NCBI GenBank assembly: GCA_016787445.1
Contig: JAEUTQ010000012.1
Span: 62,001 to 126,000, forward strand
DNA: 64,000 bases
Source of the DNA: Bacteroidia bacterium
GTDB lineage: Bacteria > Bacteroidota > Bacteroidia > B-17B0 > Aurantibacillaceae
Direction of reading: 5' to 3'
The position numbers were made by a program, and so were the translations under genes. Every line of letters starts with the position of its first letter. Within the stretch, counting starts at the first letter, position 1. Of the stretch, positions 51,553 through 60,156 are shown piece after piece. Under the pieces are notes generated by a model that was not told where the DNA came from, did not search any database, and saw only the letters and a list, made by a program, of their open reading frames with translations.

Positions 51553-52497
51553 TTATTTATTACCCTCATAACTTTGAATGATAGCGCTTACCAAGCGGTG
51601 ACGAATCACATCACGGTTGTCTAATTCAATAAAATCAATTCCTTCCACTTTTTTCAAATAACGAATGGCCTGAATTAATCCGGAAGGTTGTTTACTCGGT
51701 AAATCTATTTGCGTGGCATCACCGGTAATAATGAATTTGGCGTTGTTCCCCATACGGGTCAAAAACATTTTCATTTGACTTTCGGTGGTGTTTTGCGCTT
51801 CATCTAAAATAACAAACGCGTTATCTAAAGTTCTACCGCGCATAAAGGCTAAAGGTGCAATTTGAATTACACGGTTCTCGATGTACTGATTGAGTTTATC
51901 GCCCGGCACCATATCCGACAATGCATCGTATAATGGCTGCATGTAAGGATCGAGTTTTTCTTTTAAATCGCCGGGTAAAAAGCCAAGATTTTCTCCGGCC
52001 TCAACTGCAGGACGGGTCAGGATAATCCGTTTAACTTCTTTGTTTTTTAAGGCACGTACCGCTAAGGCTACAGCAGTATATGTTTTTCCGGTACCGGCAG
52101 GACCTATTGCAAATATCATGTCGTTTTTAGCAATGGAGGCTACCATTTTGCGCTGGTTTTCGGTTTTGGCTTTTACAACCAGACCATTATTTCCAAACAA
52201 AATCAAATCGTTTTGTAAATCCTGACTTTCGATGATGTTATCTCCGGTTGGCCCTAAGAGACGGTCAATCACAGTATCGGTCAGTAATCCTGTTTTATGG
52301 TAGTGATCGATTAAGAGATTCAATTTCTTTTCGAAATTCTGAATTTCACTCTCTTCACCCAGCACTTTTACGCTATAACCACGCGCAATGATTTTAAGTT
52401 TAGGAAAATGTTTTTTGATGATGTTTAACTTAACGTCGTTAACCCCATATATCTCAACCGGTTCAATGCTCTCCAGTACAATAATCTTCTCTGTCAA
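51553..52497 (-). CDS. phoH: PhoH-family ATPase
   Basis: 314 residues. An N-terminal KH-like segment (about 1-110) precedes the PhoH ATPase domain with Walker A GPAGTGKT (132-139), LTRPAVEAGENLGFLPGDLKEK and Walker B FVILDEAQNTTESQMK, then ITGDATQIDLP. This is the PhoH/YbeZ type, tied in other bacteria to RNA handling and ribosome maturation together with YbeY. The ybeY gene is not next to it. The start is ATG 52497; the plus-strand gene at 52596 is divergent. Confidence 0.94.
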   Translation of the reverse strand: MTEKIIVLESIEPVEIYGVNDVKLNIIKKHFPKLKIIARGYSVKVLGEESEIQNFEKKLNLLIDHYHKTGLLTDTVIDRLLGPTGDNIIESQDLQNDLILFGNNGLVVKAKTENQRKMVASIAKNDMIFAIGPAGTGKTYTAVALAVRALKNKEVKRIILTRPAVEAGENLGFLPGDLKEKLDPYMQPLYDALSDMVPGDKLNQYIENRVIQIAPLAFMRGRTLDNAFVILDEAQNTTESQMKMFLTRMGNNAKFIITGDATQIDLPSKQPSGLIQAIRYLKKVEGIDFIELDNRDVIRHRLVSAIIQSYEGNK

Positions 52498-52573
52498 AGT
52501 ATAAAAATTAGAATGTTTATAAAGCTGTTAATCAAACATCAATTTTATAAAAAACACACGGTAAATAATTAGC

Positions 52574-52581
52574 TATTTTTG
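52574..52581 (+). promoter_or_regulatory. Putative -7 box (TATTTTTG) of the SAM hydrolase-like gene
   Basis: TATTTTTG ends 14 nt before ATG 52596, a good match to TAnnTTTG. The -33 region is weak. Confidence 0.45.
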
Positions 52582-52595
52582 AACAATTACCCTCT

Positions 52596-53414
52596 ATGCC
52601 TATAGTAACTTTAACCACCGATTTAGGCTATCGCGACCCCTATCTGGCGATAGTGAAGGCAGGTTTACTTCAAAAAGTAAGGGAGGTTCAAATAATCGAT
52701 TTAAGTTGTGACATCAAAGACAACAATATATCGGACGCGGCTTTTATCCTGAAAAACTCTATTGACTATTTTCCGGAGGGTACCATTCACTTGGTGGGAG
52801 TAAAATTTATTACAGGTGGTAAAACATTAGGCGCGCAACAAAACATTGATAATACCCGGTATTTGGTAACGCAATACAAAAAGCAATTTGTAGTTTGTCC
52901 GGATAACGGTTTAATCACATTACTTGATGAGGGTTTTTCAGAAAAAGTGTATCAAGTGTATTTTGAAAATCCATCGCAACATAATTTCTTTTTAAAGAAT
53001 GTTTTTATTGATGTAGCAGCCCAGATTGGTGAAGGAAAAAAATTGGAGGAGATTGGGGTTGAAACATCTGATTATTACAAAGCATTTCAATTTTCAAGTT
53101 TTTCCAACCCTGATAACATGAAGGGTAAATCAATTTATATTGATGACTTTGGGAATATTATTTTAAACATCACGAAGGAACAATTTTACAAAGCTTTAGG
53201 CAAGCGAAAGTTTAGAATTGTTTTACCCGGCACTACCATCAATAAAATTTCTGAAACTTACGATGATGTAAAAGTGGGGGATGCCCTTGTTCTGTTTAAT
53301 GGCTTTGGCTATTTGGAAATTGCCATGAATGGTAAGTCGGCCTACAAAATGCTTTATCCGCGAGATGTTGGGCGTCAGTTTGATTTTAATTTAACCATAG
53401 AGTTTAATGATTAA
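52596..53414 (+). CDS. SAM hydrolase / SAM hydroxide adenosyltransferase family (DUF62)
   Basis: 272 residues, full two-domain length. Family motifs are the N-terminal VTLTTDLGYRDPYLAIVKA (Asp and Tyr of the SAM site), the central VCPDNGLITLLDEG and NVFIDVAAQIGEG, and the C-terminal YIDDFGNIILNITKEQF. Members cleave S-adenosylmethionine to adenosine and methionine with water. The biological purpose is unclear in most bacteria. The ABM-domain gene overlaps its end by 8 nt. Confidence 0.9.
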   Translation: MPIVTLTTDLGYRDPYLAIVKAGLLQKVREVQIIDLSCDIKDNNISDAAFILKNSIDYFPEGTIHLVGVKFITGGKTLGAQQNIDNTRYLVTQYKKQFVVCPDNGLITLLDEGFSEKVYQVYFENPSQHNFFLKNVFIDVAAQIGEGKKLEEIGVETSDYYKAFQFSSFSNPDNMKGKSIYIDDFGNIILNITKEQFYKALGKRKFRIVLPGTTINKISETYDDVKVGDALVLFNGFGYLEIAMNGKSAYKMLYPRDVGRQFDFNLTIEFND

Positions 53415-53697
53415 ACGCATTGTGAAAATGAGTTTTCAGCCGGAGAAGGTAGAAGACTTTAAAACCATATTTAAAGAAAACTGGCAGCGTATTGCAGGAT
53501 TTGAGGGCTGTAGTCACGTTGAATTATTGCAAGATCAATTACACCCGAATGTGTTTTTTACTTACAGTATTTGGGATAAAGAATCTTCTCTTGAAAAATA
53601 CCGCGAATCTGATTTGTTTAACTCCGTTTGGTCGCGCACCAAAATATTGTTTAACGATAAACCACAAGCGTGGACCGTTAATCAACTGCAATTTTAA
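53407..53697 (+). CDS. ABM-domain (antibiotic biosynthesis monooxygenase-like) small protein
   Basis: 96 residues, single dimeric alpha/beta-barrel domain of the ABM/YgiN type: IVKMSFQPEKVEDFKTIF, GFEGCSHVELLQD and FFTYSIWDKESSLEKYRES. Members handle quinones or haem or are simply conserved. It overlaps the SAM hydrolase-like gene by 8 nt (ATG 53407); a second ATG at residue 8 would leave the domain slightly short. Its stop overlaps the stop of the facing pirin gene. Confidence 0.82.
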   Translation: MIKRIVKMSFQPEKVEDFKTIFKENWQRIAGFEGCSHVELLQDQLHPNVFFTYSIWDKESSLEKYRESDLFNSVWSRTKILFNDKPQAWTVNQLQF

Positions 53698-54542
53698 TCC
53701 TCAATCAAAACACCCATTTTCCCCATTCGGTAGTCGCGGTAAGCTTCCATGATTTGAATTTCAGTGTTCATCACAAACGGACCTTGCGTTACGATTTTTT
53801 CTCCAATAGGCTCTCCACTCATTAATAAAAAGCGGGTAGCTTCAATGGCATTTATTTCAATGCCATCACCATCATTATGAAAAGCAATGAAGTTTTTTCC
53901 GGGGATTTCTTTTCCTTCCATGTCAATCGCGCCATCCAATAAATACAAGAACGCATTATGTGATGGCGGGAGTTGAATTTTTATTTTTCCTCCGGCTTGC
54001 GCATGAATAGTAGCCGAATTAATGGGCGTTAAAGTGGGAATAGGACCTTTAACCTCATTCAACACACCTGTAATAACATTTACAGTAATCTTTCCATCTT
54101 CAGAGGTGTAGAATGGTGTTTCCTCCTTCGTTAAGGGATGATAGTAAGGTTGATCGTTTTTGTTTTTGGCAGGAGAATTAATCCACATTTGAATTAACTC
54201 TTGCTCTAATGATTGCGGGCGCTCGCTGTGAATAATTCCCATTCCTGCGTGCATCCACTGTGTTCCGCCGGCACTAACGGTTTTGTTATTGCCGCGACTG
54301 TCACGATGGTTTAAACTTCCTGTAAAAAGAAAAGTAACCGGAGCGAATCCTTTATGCGGATGCGGACCAACACCTGTTTTATTAAGCGGTATGTTTTCAT
54401 CATGAATCATGTGTCCGTGATGCAACAACACAAACGGATCAAGATAATCCAATTCAGGAGAGGGCAGAGGCTGACGAACTTTTAAATCGCCCATGTTATA
54501 CATACGGGCCGGAATAATTTTTTGAATGCTTCTTGTTTTCAT
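53694..54542 (-). CDS. Pirin-family protein (cytoplasmic)
   Basis: About 282 residues in a bicupin fold. Pirin metal ligands are seen: GVGPHPHKGFAPVTFLF (His pair) and WMHAGMGIIHSE (His, Glu). Bacterial pirins can act as quercetin dioxygenase-like enzymes or redox regulators. The frame is open to GTG 54563, but ATG 54542 (MKTRSIQKIIPARM) gives the usual start. It is last gene of the MarR-pirin-YceI-pirin operon and has a different subtype from the pirin at 55156. Confidence 0.88.
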   Translation of the reverse strand: MKTRSIQKIIPARMYNMGDLKVRQPLPSPELDYLDPFVLLHHGHMIHDENIPLNKTGVGPHPHKGFAPVTFLFTGSLNHRDSRGNNKTVSAGGTQWMHAGMGIIHSERPQSLEQELIQMWINSPAKNKNDQPYYHPLTKEETPFYTSEDGKITVNVITGVLNEVKGPIPTLTPINSATIHAQAGGKIKIQLPPSHNAFLYLLDGAIDMEGKEIPGKNFIAFHNDGDGIEINAIEATRFLLMSGEPIGEKIVTQGPFVMNTEIQIMEAYRDYRMGKMGVLIED

Positions 54543-54596
54543 GATGAAAGATTTTTGAAACACTGCGAAGGTTATTTCCTTCGCAGCGCCATTTAA

Positions 54597-55130
54597 TTAT
54601 TGAACTTTTGCCATCTGGATTTCGGAATGGATTTTTAATTCCTCTCCAACCAAAACACCGCCTGCTTCTAAAGCTGCATTCCAGTTTAAACCGAAATCTT
54701 TACGGTTAATTTTACCATCTATGGTAAATCCGGCTTTGGTATTTCCATAAGGGTCTTTTCCAATTCCACCAAAGTTTACATTTAAAGTAACCGGCTTAGT
54801 AACATCCTTAATGGTTAAGTGACCATTTAATTTATATTCTTCGTCACTTTTCTTTTCCATAGATGTGCTTTCAAACTTTAAGTGAGGGAATTTTTCCGCG
54901 TCGAAAAAATCAGCGGAACGTAAATGTCCGTCACGTTGTTCGTTGTTCGTGTCGATCGAAGAAGTTTCAGCAGTAAAATTGATTTTTCCTTTGCTAAAAT
55001 CGTGACCTTCGGTCGTTGCGTCTACATTAAATTTATTGAAACCGCCACTTACGTTGGCAATCATCATGTGTTTAACTTTAAAGTTAATTTCGCTGTGCAT
55101 TGGGTCTAAAGCCCATTTTGTTGTTTCCAT
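54597..55130 (-). CDS. YceI-family lipocalin-like protein
   Basis: 177 residues, single YceI beta-barrel: WALDPMHSEINFKVKHMMIANVSGGF at the N terminus, then INFTAETSSIDTNNEQRDGHLRSADFFD and the GKINRKDFGLNWNAALEAGGVLVGEE stretch that marks the family. YceI proteins bind isoprenoids in the barrel. It lacks a signal peptide, so it is a cytoplasmic member, unlike E. coli YceI. It sits between two pirin genes under the MarR regulator. Confidence 0.93.
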   Translation of the reverse strand: METTKWALDPMHSEINFKVKHMMIANVSGGFNKFNVDATTEGHDFSKGKINFTAETSSIDTNNEQRDGHLRSADFFDAEKFPHLKFESTSMEKKSDEEYKLNGHLTIKDVTKPVTLNVNFGGIGKDPYGNTKAGFTIDGKINRKDFGLNWNAALEAGGVLVGEELKIHSEIQMAKVQ

Positions 55131-55155
55131 TGTGTTATATTTATTAGTTAATTAT

Positions 55156-56034
55156 TTAATTTATCATTGGCACATCCATTACTAATATTTCCGTATTGTT
55201 GGAATGAGAAGTAATTTCAATTTTGTCGCTATTCCAAATACCGAAGCCATCACGTTTGTTTAATAATTGTCCGTTTATGCTGGCTTCACCGTTAATGATG
55301 AAAAAGTATGCGCCATTATTTTTTTGTTTAATCGCGTAATTCGTTTGTTTGTCTTTGTCAAATTTCCCTAAGAAAAACCATGCATCCTGATGAATCCATA
55401 CGCCTTCATCATCTGTATTAGGCGAAAGTATTTGCTGGAATTTGTTGTGACGGTCATTACTGTTTAAGGTAATTTGATCATAGCGCGGTGTAACGTTTTT
55501 CTTATTCGGGAAAACCCAAATTTGAAGAAACTTCACTTCTGAATCTTTGTTTTTATTGTATTCGCTGTGGGTAATACCCGTGCCGGCGCTCATCACTTGA
55601 ATATCGCCGTGTTTGATAACTTGCGTGTTACCCATACTATCTTTGTGTTCTAAATCTCCCTCGAGAGGAATGGAAATGATTTCCATGTTATCGTGCGGAT
55701 GTGTTCCGAAGCCCATTCCGGCAGCAACGGTATCATCATTTAAAACACGTAACACACCAAAGTGCATACGATCAGGATTGTAATAACCTGCGAAACTAAA
55801 TGTGTGGTGTGAGTTAAGCCATCCGTGATTGGCGTGGCCACGTGTATCGGCTTTGTGTAAGATTGTATTTGACATGATTTCTGGTTTTGTGTTAGGTAAA
55901 TGATTAAATCCAATTATATCGAGTGGTTTCAGCTCATCGTTGTTGTTCTCTAATAATTTCGCGAGAGCAGAGGAGGAGGCCGCTGTGAAAGCTGCGCCCA
56001 GTAATCCTTTTTTTATAAAATCTTCTCTTTTCAT
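55156..56034 (-). CDS. Pirin-family protein with an N-terminal export-type extension
   Basis: About 292 residues from ATG 56034 (MKREDFIKKGLLGAAFTAASSS). The pirin part begins near MSNTILHKADTRGHANHGW, where most relatives start, and has THPHDNMEIISIPL and MSAGTGITHSE. The additional 50 or so residues before it look like a signal or Tat-like leader (KREDFIKKGLLGAAF, only one Arg), so the protein may be exported. The longer frame to 56058 would overlap the operator palindrome (56045-56060) and is not preferred. It follows marR after 41 nt. Confidence 0.85.
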   Translation of the reverse strand: MKREDFIKKGLLGAAFTAASSSALAKLLENNNDELKPLDIIGFNHLPNTKPEIMSNTILHKADTRGHANHGWLNSHHTFSFAGYYNPDRMHFGVLRVLNDDTVAAGMGFGTHPHDNMEIISIPLEGDLEHKDSMGNTQVIKHGDIQVMSAGTGITHSEYNKNKDSEVKFLQIWVFPNKKNVTPRYDQITLNSNDRHNKFQQILSPNTDDEGVWIHQDAWFFLGKFDKDKQTNYAIKQKNNGAYFFIINGEASINGQLLNKRDGFGIWNSDKIEITSHSNNTEILVMDVPMIN

Positions 56035-56044
56035 AGTTTTAAAT

Positions 56045-56060
56045 ATTTGTTGCAACAAAT
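56045..56060. promoter_or_regulatory. Operator palindrome 2 (marR-pirin gap)
   Basis: ATTTGTTGCAACAAAT is a perfect 16-bp palindrome located 10 nt upstream of the pirin ATG (56034). The same arms occur in the site at 56551-56568 upstream of marR, so both are probably bound by the MarR protein. Confidence 0.72.
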
Positions 56061-56075
56061 GTTAGGGTAAAAAAA

Positions 56076-56528
56076 TTAATCGCGTATTTTATCTAACAGG
56101 TTGCTGAGTGTTTCAGCTTCTTTTTCACTCAGAAATTTTTTCATGTTCAGATATTGTTTACGCATCGGTTCATTTATTTCCTTTAAAAATTTCACGCCTT
56201 TATCAGTAAGGTTGATGTCAATTTTTCTGCGGTTTTCTTCGCACAGCGAACGTTTCAATAAATCCATCTTCACTAATTTATCTACCAAACGAGTTACATC
56301 ATTTCCTTTATCTAACATTACTTCTTTAATATCGCCGGGAGAAACAGATTTAGGATGTTTACCATTCACAATTCGCAGCACATTATAATGTTGCGGTAAT
56401 ATATCGTGCTTTTTGAATAGTTCGGTTTGTTGATCGCGTAACCAATTAGCCGTGTAAATAATATTGATGACAGCTTTTTGAAACGGACTTTCAAACTTAC
56501 TTTGCTTTATGGCTTGTTCTATTTTCAT
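56076..56528 (-). CDS. MarR-family transcriptional regulator
   Basis: 150 residues. It shows the MarR winged helix: HDILPQHYNVLRIVNGKHPKSVSPGDIKEVML as helix-turn-helix, then DKGNDVTRLVDKLVKMDLLKRSLCEENRRKIDINLTDKG as recognition helix and beta wing. Dimerisation helices lie at both ends. It heads the operon with the pirin and YceI genes, and palindromic sites precede both marR and the pirin gene, so it probably represses itself and the operon until a small ligand or oxidant binds. The ligand is unknown. Confidence 0.93.
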   Translation of the reverse strand: MKIEQAIKQSKFESPFQKAVINIIYTANWLRDQQTELFKKHDILPQHYNVLRIVNGKHPKSVSPGDIKEVMLDKGNDVTRLVDKLVKMDLLKRSLCEENRRKIDINLTDKGVKFLKEINEPMRKQYLNMKKFLSEKEAETLSNLLDKIRD

Positions 56529-56550
56529 ACCACAAATATAGTTATAACAA

Positions 56551-56568
56551 TATTTGTTGTAACAAATA
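56551..56568. promoter_or_regulatory. Operator palindrome 1 (upstream of marR)
   Basis: TATTTGTT-GT-AACAAATA, 8-bp arms around a 2-nt centre, lies 23 nt upstream of the marR ATG (56528). Its core differs from palindrome 2 by one base. A further inverted pair, CAAATAT (56533-56539) and ATATTTG (56550-56556), overlaps it. Confidence 0.72.
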
Positions 56569-56614
56569 AAAAGTGTTAAAATGAGTAACTTGTAGAAAAT
56601 GAAGGGTTTAAATT

Positions 56615-57259
56615 TTACTTCTTGAGTAATTTAAAGGCATGTGTCCAGCGGTTTTCAAGGAAACCTGGGATGCACCAAAGTATGCACAGTGGTTCAATGG
56701 CACGGGCGGCTTCGGCTTTACCCATATCTTCTGTTTCCCAACCGAATTGATCTAGAATTGTCTTGACTTCATTCTTTGCTGCATCATTATTACCGCAAAT
56801 GAACATGCTTGGTTTTATTCCTCCGAAATCAGGGTTAACCATAAAGGCACTTCCAACCGAATTAAAGGCTTTTACAAAATTTGCACCGGGATAGGCAGTT
56901 TGTAAAATTTCTAACAGAGATGATTTTAAATCTGTGAAAAATTGAATGACACCGTTTACCGGAGGCGCGGCATCTATCGGGTTGGTTGCATCAATAATTG
57001 TTTTTCCGTTCACGTATTCGGTACCAATCATGGCTAACACGTCTTTAGCCACACTTCCTTTTACAGCTAAAACAATTATATCTCCAAATAGTGCGGTGTC
57101 TTTAAAACTTCCTGTTTTTCCGGATGGATTTTTTTGTTGCCAATCGGCTAATTTGCTAACATCTCTGCTGCCAATCATTACTTCATAACCATGTTTAAGA
57201 AAACCTGTTGCCAGAATTTTTGCTACAGCACCTGAACCTAATATCCCAATTTTTTTCAT
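56615..57259 (-). CDS. NADP-dependent F420-reductase-like oxidoreductase
   Basis: About 214 residues from ATG 57259 (MKKIGILGSG). The Rossmann nucleotide site is GILGSGAVAKILATGF, with the NADP-selecting MIGSRD after strand 2, and FGDIIVLAVKGSVAKDVL. The later part carries VKAFNSVGSAFMVNP and FICGNNDAAKNEV. The family (PF03807-like) includes F420:NADP reductases, but most such proteins in Bacteroidota have no known role and F420 is not expected here. The longer frame to 57283 adds a few residues without family features. It has no link to neighbouring genes. Confidence 0.82.
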   Translation of the reverse strand: MKKIGILGSGAVAKILATGFLKHGYEVMIGSRDVSKLADWQQKNPSGKTGSFKDTALFGDIIVLAVKGSVAKDVLAMIGTEYVNGKTIIDATNPIDAAPPVNGVIQFFTDLKSSLLEILQTAYPGANFVKAFNSVGSAFMVNPDFGGIKPSMFICGNNDAAKNEVKTILDQFGWETEDMGKAEAARAIEPLCILWCIPGFLENRWTHAFKLLKK

Positions 57260-57298
57260 GTTGATTTGTTTTAAATCAAACATAACATAAAAAGCGGA

Positions 57299-60064
57299 CT
57301 ATTGCTTAATGATTTTTTTAACAGCTTGGGCACCGTTCTGCTGTATATGGATAAAGTAGACGCCCTGTGATAAATCTTTCACGTCAATAATGGTTGAGTA
57401 ACCTTCAAATCGTTTACTGAAAATCGTTTTACCCATTACATCCTTAATACTCATTTCACATTTTTCTTCACGTGCTAATTTAATTTGAAGTTTTTCCTGT
57501 GTTGGATTAGGATAGACTTCAACTTCTAATGTGGTGAGCTGATTTTCATAAATACCTATTGCCATGTTTGGAAGACATGTGGATTGAGTACCACTTTTAT
57601 AAAACGTAGTTATTTTCTGTACATCACTCAATAATTTATTCACCGCGCCAATATTATCATTGGCATTTGTACTATCTACCGACCAAACTTTAGCAAATTC
57701 AAATTCAACTTCAGATTTTGAATTTAAATCAAAACCTCCTGTTGCCATCACGTTTCTACGGTCGCCTTTTGGATTTACGTTATCTGACCATATTGAACAT
57801 GGCATGCCATTATAAAATGTCCATGGATACAAAAAGCGTGTTGGCGTTGTGCCGCCATAACCATTTCCTCCACAGGTATAAAATGAACTGTCACGCCATC
57901 TTGCATTCATGTAATTGAAAAATTCATATGGTCCTGTGGGCGGATGTGTAGGTGTTGGGTTAGGATTTATATTTGGATTATAATAAATAAATTCATCTAG
58001 CAGACTCTCTTCATTCAATTCATCAAACATGCCATCGTTATCATTATCGAATCCATCATTTAAGGGGGCTGGTGGTCCTTTCAAAAAACATTTACCTGTT
58101 GCAGGCGGATAATTGTTATATCCGATTAGTCCATTAATATTTTCATCCACCCCATCTGCATTGTATGAAAAACCTAAATTAGAACTTACATGACATCCCA
58201 TATAATCATCCTGATAATTTCCTAAATCCACATCATCGAACAAAGCTATTTTTACATTATGGTAGTTAAGATGACTTCTGTTAATGATGCGGTAATTGTA
58301 AAATGTAGTATAGGCTAATTCGTTTTTACCGTTTAAAAAATTCGGACAACCATACGCGTAAGCCATGCAATGTACTTCAATACCCATAGGCGCGCCTTTT
58401 GCTTCTGTGTGTGGAGCGAAATCATCATTAAAAATGAAATAAAGTGTTTGATCGCCTTTTATTCTAGGGTAATCTCCTCCGGTTAAAGGATCATAAATCC
58501 CATTTCCATTCATATCTACAAACGGTGCAAGGTTTCGTGAATATTTTCCATTACCATGTGCGGGCCATGTGATAATATCGATGGTTGGTGTATATGTATT
58601 ATTCGCAATGTTACCGTTTAAAAAATTTGTTCTGAAATCATTGATGTCGTTATAACTTATTTTCCATATTTTATCGTAATTCATAAATGTTGTTGTATCA
58701 CATTGTGCATGTACCGTATCTAATGGACCGGGCCAGAAATCGCAACCACTTTGTCGGTAAGTTTGTGCCGAAATATGCAATTGATTCGAAGCATCGAGTC
58801 CGCCAATCCAAAATGAATTGCAAAAGCCGGCGTTAGAACCGCTGCCTTTCGGAACTTCGTATTTAGCATTTCCACTTCCACCTAGGTCCCAAAACATATC
58901 GCCCCGATTTGCAATTCCGGCACGCACACGATTAATGTCAAGGTATTTGTAATTTTTATTAGTTACGCCTTGTCCGGGTCCTTGAATGGTAGATTTATAA
59001 TCGGAAGGTTTAAAAGAGAACATGAATTTTAAGAAACCGCCTAAGTGAACGAGCTGCTTGTTGGAGATATAAATTTCACCGTTCGGATCGTTTTCAAGGA
59101 AATCTCCTACAGTATAGTTGTTATTTGGTACATAATAGGCTTTATAATCGGCATTAGGCAATAACTCCAACAAACACCATGAAGAATTACTGCCGGGGGT
59201 AAACGAACCGTAAGCCGCGCAAGTGGCATAAAACATCGGACCGTTATTGGGCCCCTGACAAATATCGAGACAATTAGTTGTTGGTGTGTTGACACCAATC
59301 ATATCAGAGTAGGTAGAAGAAGCAAGAATAAAGTTAGAGTTGTCATATTCAACCAAACCTTTGGATACAGTACCCAACCATTTTTTATTGAGGTTATCAA
59401 TGAAAATGCAATTGATTTTATTGGTTACAAAAGGAATTTGATGAATATTATAACTGGAGTTGGAGAAACTTGCGTTAAAATTAACTTCAATAATTCGGTT
59501 ATAGTTACCCAACCATATTTGCGTAGCACTTTGTGATTTAATGCAATTTACCGTGTCGTTCGGTAATAAACCATTGGAAGTATTGTAATTAGTAAAAACG
59601 CCGCCATTTAAGCGCGATAATCCATTTGTTGTTCCGATATAAACATTGTTTCCATTACATTCTAAAGAAATAATGTTGCTGGATGGTAATCCATTGGCTG
59701 TGGTATAGCAAGTCCAGTTGGCGCCGTCAAACTTAAGTAAGCCGGCCGAAGTACCTGCCCATACATTGCCGCTGTTATCGCATGCAATGGAGCTAATACG
59801 GTTGTTAGGAATAACAGGAGTATTGGCAGTGTTAAAATAAGTCCAGAACCCGGTCATTTTATCGTAACGCGCCAAAGCTGCAGGCGATGAAGCAAGCGAA
59901 CTTGTAAATCCGATCCATTTGTTGCCGTTTTTATCAATAGCTAAACAGGTTTCGGGTCCGGTAAGAAATGAAGAAGAGGCACCACCTAAATAAGCATTCC
60001 ATCCATTCTGCGAAAAGAATGATTTTGAAAAAATCAGGAAGAATATGAGTATGGATTTTTTCAT
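57299..60064 (-). CDS. T9SS-exported propeller protein, array member 1
   Basis: 921 residues. A signal peptide (KSILIFFLIFSKSFFSQNG) is followed by a two-component-regulator-type propeller (about 20-330) with blades such as SGNVWAGTSAGLLKFDGANW. A large conserved middle region has aromatic motifs (CNSFWIGGLDASNQLHISAQ, EVHCMAYAYGCPN) and acidic calcium-like loops (DMNGNGIYDP, DNDNDGMFDE). It ends in a type A T9SS sorting domain (EVYPNPTQEKLQIKL ... VYFIHIQ). Such propellers usually sit in sensor kinases; here no kinase part follows, so it is a surface or secreted protein of unknown role. It is one of three tandem relatives. Confidence 0.88.
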   Translation of the reverse strand: MKKSILIFFLIFSKSFFSQNGWNAYLGGASSSFLTGPETCLAIDKNGNKWIGFTSSLASSPAALARYDKMTGFWTYFNTANTPVIPNNRISSIACDNSGNVWAGTSAGLLKFDGANWTCYTTANGLPSSNIISLECNGNNVYIGTTNGLSRLNGGVFTNYNTSNGLLPNDTVNCIKSQSATQIWLGNYNRIIEVNFNASFSNSSYNIHQIPFVTNKINCIFIDNLNKKWLGTVSKGLVEYDNSNFILASSTYSDMIGVNTPTTNCLDICQGPNNGPMFYATCAAYGSFTPGSNSSWCLLELLPNADYKAYYVPNNNYTVGDFLENDPNGEIYISNKQLVHLGGFLKFMFSFKPSDYKSTIQGPGQGVTNKNYKYLDINRVRAGIANRGDMFWDLGGSGNAKYEVPKGSGSNAGFCNSFWIGGLDASNQLHISAQTYRQSGCDFWPGPLDTVHAQCDTTTFMNYDKIWKISYNDINDFRTNFLNGNIANNTYTPTIDIITWPAHGNGKYSRNLAPFVDMNGNGIYDPLTGGDYPRIKGDQTLYFIFNDDFAPHTEAKGAPMGIEVHCMAYAYGCPNFLNGKNELAYTTFYNYRIINRSHLNYHNVKIALFDDVDLGNYQDDYMGCHVSSNLGFSYNADGVDENINGLIGYNNYPPATGKCFLKGPPAPLNDGFDNDNDGMFDELNEESLLDEFIYYNPNINPNPTPTHPPTGPYEFFNYMNARWRDSSFYTCGGNGYGGTTPTRFLYPWTFYNGMPCSIWSDNVNPKGDRRNVMATGGFDLNSKSEVEFEFAKVWSVDSTNANDNIGAVNKLLSDVQKITTFYKSGTQSTCLPNMAIGIYENQLTTLEVEVYPNPTQEKLQIKLAREEKCEMSIKDVMGKTIFSKRFEGYSTIIDVKDLSQGVYFIHIQQNGAQAVKKIIKQ

Positions 60065-60156
60065 GTGATTAGGAAGCTTATACTAAATTACAACAAAATA
60101 AGGCTTTAAGTAACGAAAATCATAAGTGGCTCACAATTTTAAACAAGTGGCAGCTT

